Below, piece by piece: positions 12,899 to 15,610 of a stretch of DNA of 15,610 nucleotides. Location: positions 1 through 15,610 of the forward strand of contig CALJUX010000041.1 in assembly GCA_937978655.1 (NCBI GenBank). The letters run 5' to 3'. This DNA comes from an uncultured Chromatiaceae bacterium (GTDB lineage: Bacteria; Pseudomonadota; Gammaproteobacteria; Enterobacterales; Alteromonadaceae). Numbering within the stretch: the stretch's first letter is position 1; each line of letters starts with the position of its first letter. The notes beneath the pieces were generated by a model. That model ran no database searches and had not been told where the DNA came from. It saw only the letters and a list, made by a program, of their open reading frames with translations. A program made the position numbers and the translations under genes.

Positions 12899-13369
12899 AT
12901 GCCAAGAAGACGCGTCATAGGTCAACGTAAAATCCTTCCAGATCCTAAATTCGGAAGTGAACTGCTGGCCAAGTTCGTAAACGTCGTAATGATCGACGGT
13001 AAAAAATCAATCGCTGAATCAATCGTATACGGCGCATTGGAAATTGCAGCAACCAAGTCTAAAAAAGCTGAACTGGATATCTTTGAAGTTGCGCTGGATA
13101 ACATCCGCCCAACAGTAGAAGTGAAATCACGCCGTGTGGGTGGTTCTACTTATCAGGTGCCATGTGAAGTTCGTCAGGTTCGCCGCAATGCGTTAGCAAT
13201 GCGTTGGTTGACAGAAGCAGCCCGTAAACGTGGTGAGAAATCAATGGCCCAGCGTTTGGCTGGTGAAATGCTGGATGCTATTGAGAACAAAGGTTCTGCT
13301 GTTAAGAAGCGCGAAGACGTACACCGTATGGCTGAAGCGAACAAAGCGTTCGCCCACTTCCGCTGGTAA
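12899..13369 (+). CDS. rpsG: 30S ribosomal protein S7
   Basis: S7 nucleates assembly of the 30S head, binds the 3' major domain of 16S rRNA near the E site and acts as translational repressor of the str operon. The 156 residues match the common bacterial form. It begins MPRRRVIGQRKILPDPKFGS, has the basic RNA-binding stretch RPTVEVKSRRVGGSTYQVP and the helical core RQVRRNALAMRWLTEAARKR, and ends MAEANKAFAHFRW. The ribosome-binding site GGAG (12889-12892) is near the ATG and can be masked by pairing with sequence after rpsL. The fusA start follows the stop codon after 27 nt. Confidence 0.99.
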   Translation: MPRRRVIGQRKILPDPKFGSELLAKFVNVVMIDGKKSIAESIVYGALEIAATKSKKAELDIFEVALDNIRPTVEVKSRRVGGSTYQVPCEVRQVRRNALAMRWLTEAARKRGEKSMAQRLAGEMLDAIENKGSAVKKREDVHRMAEANKAFAHFRW

Positions 13370-13396
13370 TTTAGACCGTCCAAAGAGGATTCGATT

Positions 13397-15502
13397 GTGG
13401 CACGTACAACTCCTATTGAGCGTTATCGGAATATCGGTATCTGTGCTCACGTTGACGCGGGTAAAACCACGACTTCTGAGCGGGTACTGTTTTATACCGG
13501 TCGTTCGCATAAAATTGGTGAAGTACATGACGGCGCTGCAACCATGGACTGGATGGAACAGGAGCAGGAGCGTGGTATCACTATCACGTCTGCTGCTACC
13601 ACCGCTTTCTGGTCTGGCATGCAGCAACAGTTTGAGCAACACCGAATCAATCTGATCGACACCCCGGGGCACGTAGATTTCACTATTGAAGTTGAACGTT
13701 CACTGAGGGTGTTAGACGGCGCTGTTGTTGTGCTTTGTGGTTCTTCAGGTGTGCAACCGCAGACTGAAACCGTATGGCGGCAAGCGAACAAGTACGAAGT
13801 CCCTCGGATGATTTTCGTCAATAAGATGGACCGTACCGGCGCAAACTTCCTGCGTGTAGTCAAGCAAGCGCGTGACCGCCTGAATTCGACAATAGTCCCA
13901 ATTCAGTTGCCAATTGGCGCTGAAGAACACTTTAAGGGCGTCGTCGACCTGATCAAGATGAAAACCATCAATTGGAATGAAGCTGATCAAGGGATGACAT
14001 TCACTTACGAGGATATCCCTGTGGATATGCTCGATGAAGCGAACGAATGGCGCCAGAATATGATTGAAGCCGCAGCTGAATCTAATGAAGAGCTGATGGA
14101 TCGCTACCTTGAAGGTGGTGATTTTTCAGAAGAAGAGATCCGTGCAGCGCTGCGTGACCTGACCCTGCGTAACCAGGTTGTCCTGGTGATGTGTGGTTCC
14201 GCCTTTAAAAATAAAGGTGTTCAGGCCATGTTAGACAACGTCATTTACTTCCTGCCTTCGCCAACTGAAGTGAAAGCCATCAAAGGTATTCACGAAGATG
14301 ATTCTGAAGGCGAGCGTCATGCGGGTGATGACGAGCCGTTCTCTGCATTAGCATTCAAAATTGCGACAGATCCGTTTGTAGGTACTCTGACGTTTTTCCG
14401 CGTTTACTCTGGCGTTGTTGAAGCCGGCTCTGCTGTGTATAACTCAGTGAAGCAAAAAAGAGAACGTATTGGCCGGATCGTGCAAATGCACGCCAACAGC
14501 CGGGAAGAAATTAAAGAAGTGCGTGCCGGTGATATCGCTGCAGCTATCGGTTTAAAAGATACGACGACCGGTGACACCCTCTGTGACGAGAATAATGTGA
14601 TTATTCTTGAGCGGATGGAGTTCCCGGAACCGGTTATTTCGGTGGCAGTGGAACCTAAAACTAAAGCTGACCAGGAAAAAATGGGGATCGCGCTGAGTAA
14701 ATTGGCTGCCGAGGATCCTTCATTCCGTGTTCACACCGACGAAGAGACGGGTCAAACCATCATCTCCGGCATGGGTGAATTACATCTGGAAATCATCGTT
14801 GATCGTATGAGGCGTGAGTTTAAGGTTGAAGCGAACGTAGGTAAACCTCAGGTTGCCTACCGCGAAACTATCCGTGGTACCACGGAAGTGGAAGGGAAGT
14901 TCGTACGTCAATCCGGCGGACGTGGCCAGTTTGGTCATTGTTGGCTGAAGATTGAACCGCTGGAAGAAGGCAAGGGATATGAGTTTGTGAATGCTGTGGT
15001 TGGCGGTGTGATTCCGAAAGAGTACATCCCGGCAATCGATAAAGGTATTCAGGAACAAATGAAAAACGGCATCCTTGCTGGTTATCCGGTCATCGACGTG
15101 AAGGTCTCTGTATTTGATGGTTCATACCACGATGTCGACTCCAATGAGATGGCGTTTAAAATCGCTGCTTCTATGGGCTTCAAAAAAGGTGCTCTGCAAG
15201 CCAAACCAGTCCTGCTGGAGCCTGTGATGAAAGTTGAGGTGGTTACACCTGAAGACTTCATGGGCGATATCGTGGGTGACTTAAACCGTCGCCGCGGTAT
15301 CATCAATGGTATGGAAGACGCTCCTGGTGGTATCAAGATTGTCGACGCACAAGTGCCGTTATCAGAAATGTTCGGGTATGCGACCAGTATGCGTTCATTG
15401 ACGCAAGGTCGTGCTTCATACTCAATGGAACCATTGAAATATATGGAAGCACCGAATAACGTGACTGAAGCGATTATTGCTGCGCGCAGAACAGGCGAAT
15501 AA
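13397..15502 (+). CDS. fusA: Elongation factor G
   Basis: EF-G is the GTPase that drives ribosomal translocation and, with RRF, recycling. The 701 residues compare with 704 in E. coli. The G domain shows G1 AHVDAGKTT (17-25), G2 RGITI (59-63), G3 DTPGH (88-92) and G4 NKMD (142-145). Domains II-III contain FKIATDPFVGTLTFFRVYSG and SGMGELHLEIIVDRM. Domain IV has GGRGQFGHCW and GSYHDVDSNEMAFK. Domain V has EPVMKVEVVTPEDFMGD and GDLNRRRG. The start is GTG with AAAGAGGA (13383-13390) upstream. C-terminal motifs resemble the Pseudomonas-type EF-G more than the E. coli one, judged from memory. P679 replaces the usual Phe in the SMEF motif. Confidence 0.98.
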   Translation: MARTTPIERYRNIGICAHVDAGKTTTSERVLFYTGRSHKIGEVHDGAATMDWMEQEQERGITITSAATTAFWSGMQQQFEQHRINLIDTPGHVDFTIEVERSLRVLDGAVVVLCGSSGVQPQTETVWRQANKYEVPRMIFVNKMDRTGANFLRVVKQARDRLNSTIVPIQLPIGAEEHFKGVVDLIKMKTINWNEADQGMTFTYEDIPVDMLDEANEWRQNMIEAAAESNEELMDRYLEGGDFSEEEIRAALRDLTLRNQVVLVMCGSAFKNKGVQAMLDNVIYFLPSPTEVKAIKGIHEDDSEGERHAGDDEPFSALAFKIATDPFVGTLTFFRVYSGVVEAGSAVYNSVKQKRERIGRIVQMHANSREEIKEVRAGDIAAAIGLKDTTTGDTLCDENNVIILERMEFPEPVISVAVEPKTKADQEKMGIALSKLAAEDPSFRVHTDEETGQTIISGMGELHLEIIVDRMRREFKVEANVGKPQVAYRETIRGTTEVEGKFVRQSGGRGQFGHCWLKIEPLEEGKGYEFVNAVVGGVIPKEYIPAIDKGIQEQMKNGILAGYPVIDVKVSVFDGSYHDVDSNEMAFKIAASMGFKKGALQAKPVLLEPVMKVEVVTPEDFMGDIVGDLNRRRGIINGMEDAPGGIKIVDAQVPLSEMFGYATSMRSLTQGRASYSMEPLKYMEAPNNVTEAIIAARRTGE

Positions 15503-15513
15503 TTATTTAATTC

Positions 15514-15533
15514 GGCTCAGTGTGAATTGAGCC
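15514..15533 (+). other. Hairpin between fusA and tuf
   Basis: GGCTCA (15514-15519) pairs with TGAGCC (15528-15533) around an 8-nt loop. No T-run follows and no convincing promoter is present, so fusA and tuf are probably co-transcribed. The hairpin may stabilise or separate the two messages. Confidence 0.45.
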
Positions 15534-15555
15534 TACTTAACAGAAGGTAATTAAA

Positions 15556-15610
15556 ATGGCTAAGGCTAAATTTGAACGTAACAAACCGCACGTAAACGTA
15601 GGTACAATCG
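15556..15610 (+). CDS. tuf: Elongation factor Tu, 5' end (cut by the window edge)
   Basis: The ATG at 15556 opens a frame whose 18 visible codons read MAKAKFERNKPHVNVGTI, the conserved start of EF-Tu leading into its G1 region. EF-Tu brings aminoacyl-tRNA to the ribosomal A site. AGAAGG (15542-15547) serves as ribosome-binding site. It is the expected last gene of the str operon, 53 nt after fusA. The rest lies outside the window. Whether this is one of two tuf copies cannot be seen, though the terminator at the left edge is where a second copy often ends. Confidence 0.95.
   Translation, partial: MAKAKFERNKPHVNVGTI

Noticed and set aside
15503..15555. Separate promoter for tuf in the fusA-tuf gap.
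   Set aside because: TTGAGC (15527-15532) and TAATTA (15548-15553) are 15 nt apart and weak, and would place the start inside tuf. Co-transcription with fusA is more likely, though an internal fusA promoter cannot be excluded.
1..15610. CRISPR array, insertion sequence, prophage, toxin-antitoxin or defence genes.
   Set aside because: No repeat array, transposase, integrase or unfamiliar gene appears; every complete frame on the + strand is a core gene in its usual order.

Overview
This window is a core information-processing locus of a gammaproteobacterium. All eleven complete protein genes lie on the + strand: secE-nusG, then rplK-rplA, rplJ-rplL-rpoB-rpoC, then rpsL-rpsG-fusA, and finally the first 18 codons of tuf. 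A tRNA-Trp(CCA) gene precedes secE. Residue numbers of the key sites of RpoB (D516, H526, S531, K1065, K1073) and RpoC (C70, D460/D462/D464, C814, C888, M932, H936) match E. coli exactly, so the organism is fairly close to the enteric/Vibrio/Alteromonas side of the class. The rpoBC ('rif') block running straight into the rpsL ('str') block is the Shewanella/Pseudomonas-type order, not the split order of E. coli. EF-G has a C-terminal half that I recall as closer to the Pseudomonas type. A Rheinheimera/Alishewanella-like or other Alteromonadales-related bacterium is my best guess, at low confidence.

Layout. 1-222: a terminator of an upstream gene (probably another tuf copy), a strong promoter and a leader hairpin. 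223-757: tRNA-Trp and secE. 761-1300: nusG. 1298-1426: terminator, rplK promoter and L1-type leader. 1427-2560: rplK and rplA. 2561-2869: rplJ promoter and a long L10-type leader. 2870-3798: rplJ and rplL. 3799-3976: attenuator and processing-type hairpins. 3977-12280: rpoB and rpoC, separated by two GC-rich hairpins. 12281-12438: strong terminator and str promoter. 12439-15502: rpsL, rpsG and fusA. 15556-15610: start of tuf.

How the parts work together. The genes supply the Sec translocase (SecE), the NusG elongation factor, the ribosomal L1/L11 and L10/L12 stalks, both large RNA polymerase subunits, two 30S proteins and two elongation factors. The sequence shows four sigma70-type promoters, each with a GC-rich discriminator as expected for growth-rate and stringent control. 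It also shows the RNA structures expected for autogenous control by L1, L10-L12 and S7.

Nothing here is an undescribed gene system. All genes are standard core genes and no mobile element, defence locus or CRISPR is visible. The most notable signals are regulatory. The rplK and rplJ promoters are both embedded in terminator-like hairpins that share a 15-nt core, GGTTANNNTATAATC. The tRNA-Trp naturally has A24 and an unpaired 27-43 position, two features linked elsewhere to UGA reading. The str promoter has a perfect dyad in its spacer. The rpsG ribosome-binding site can be sequestered by a perfect complement located just after rpsL.
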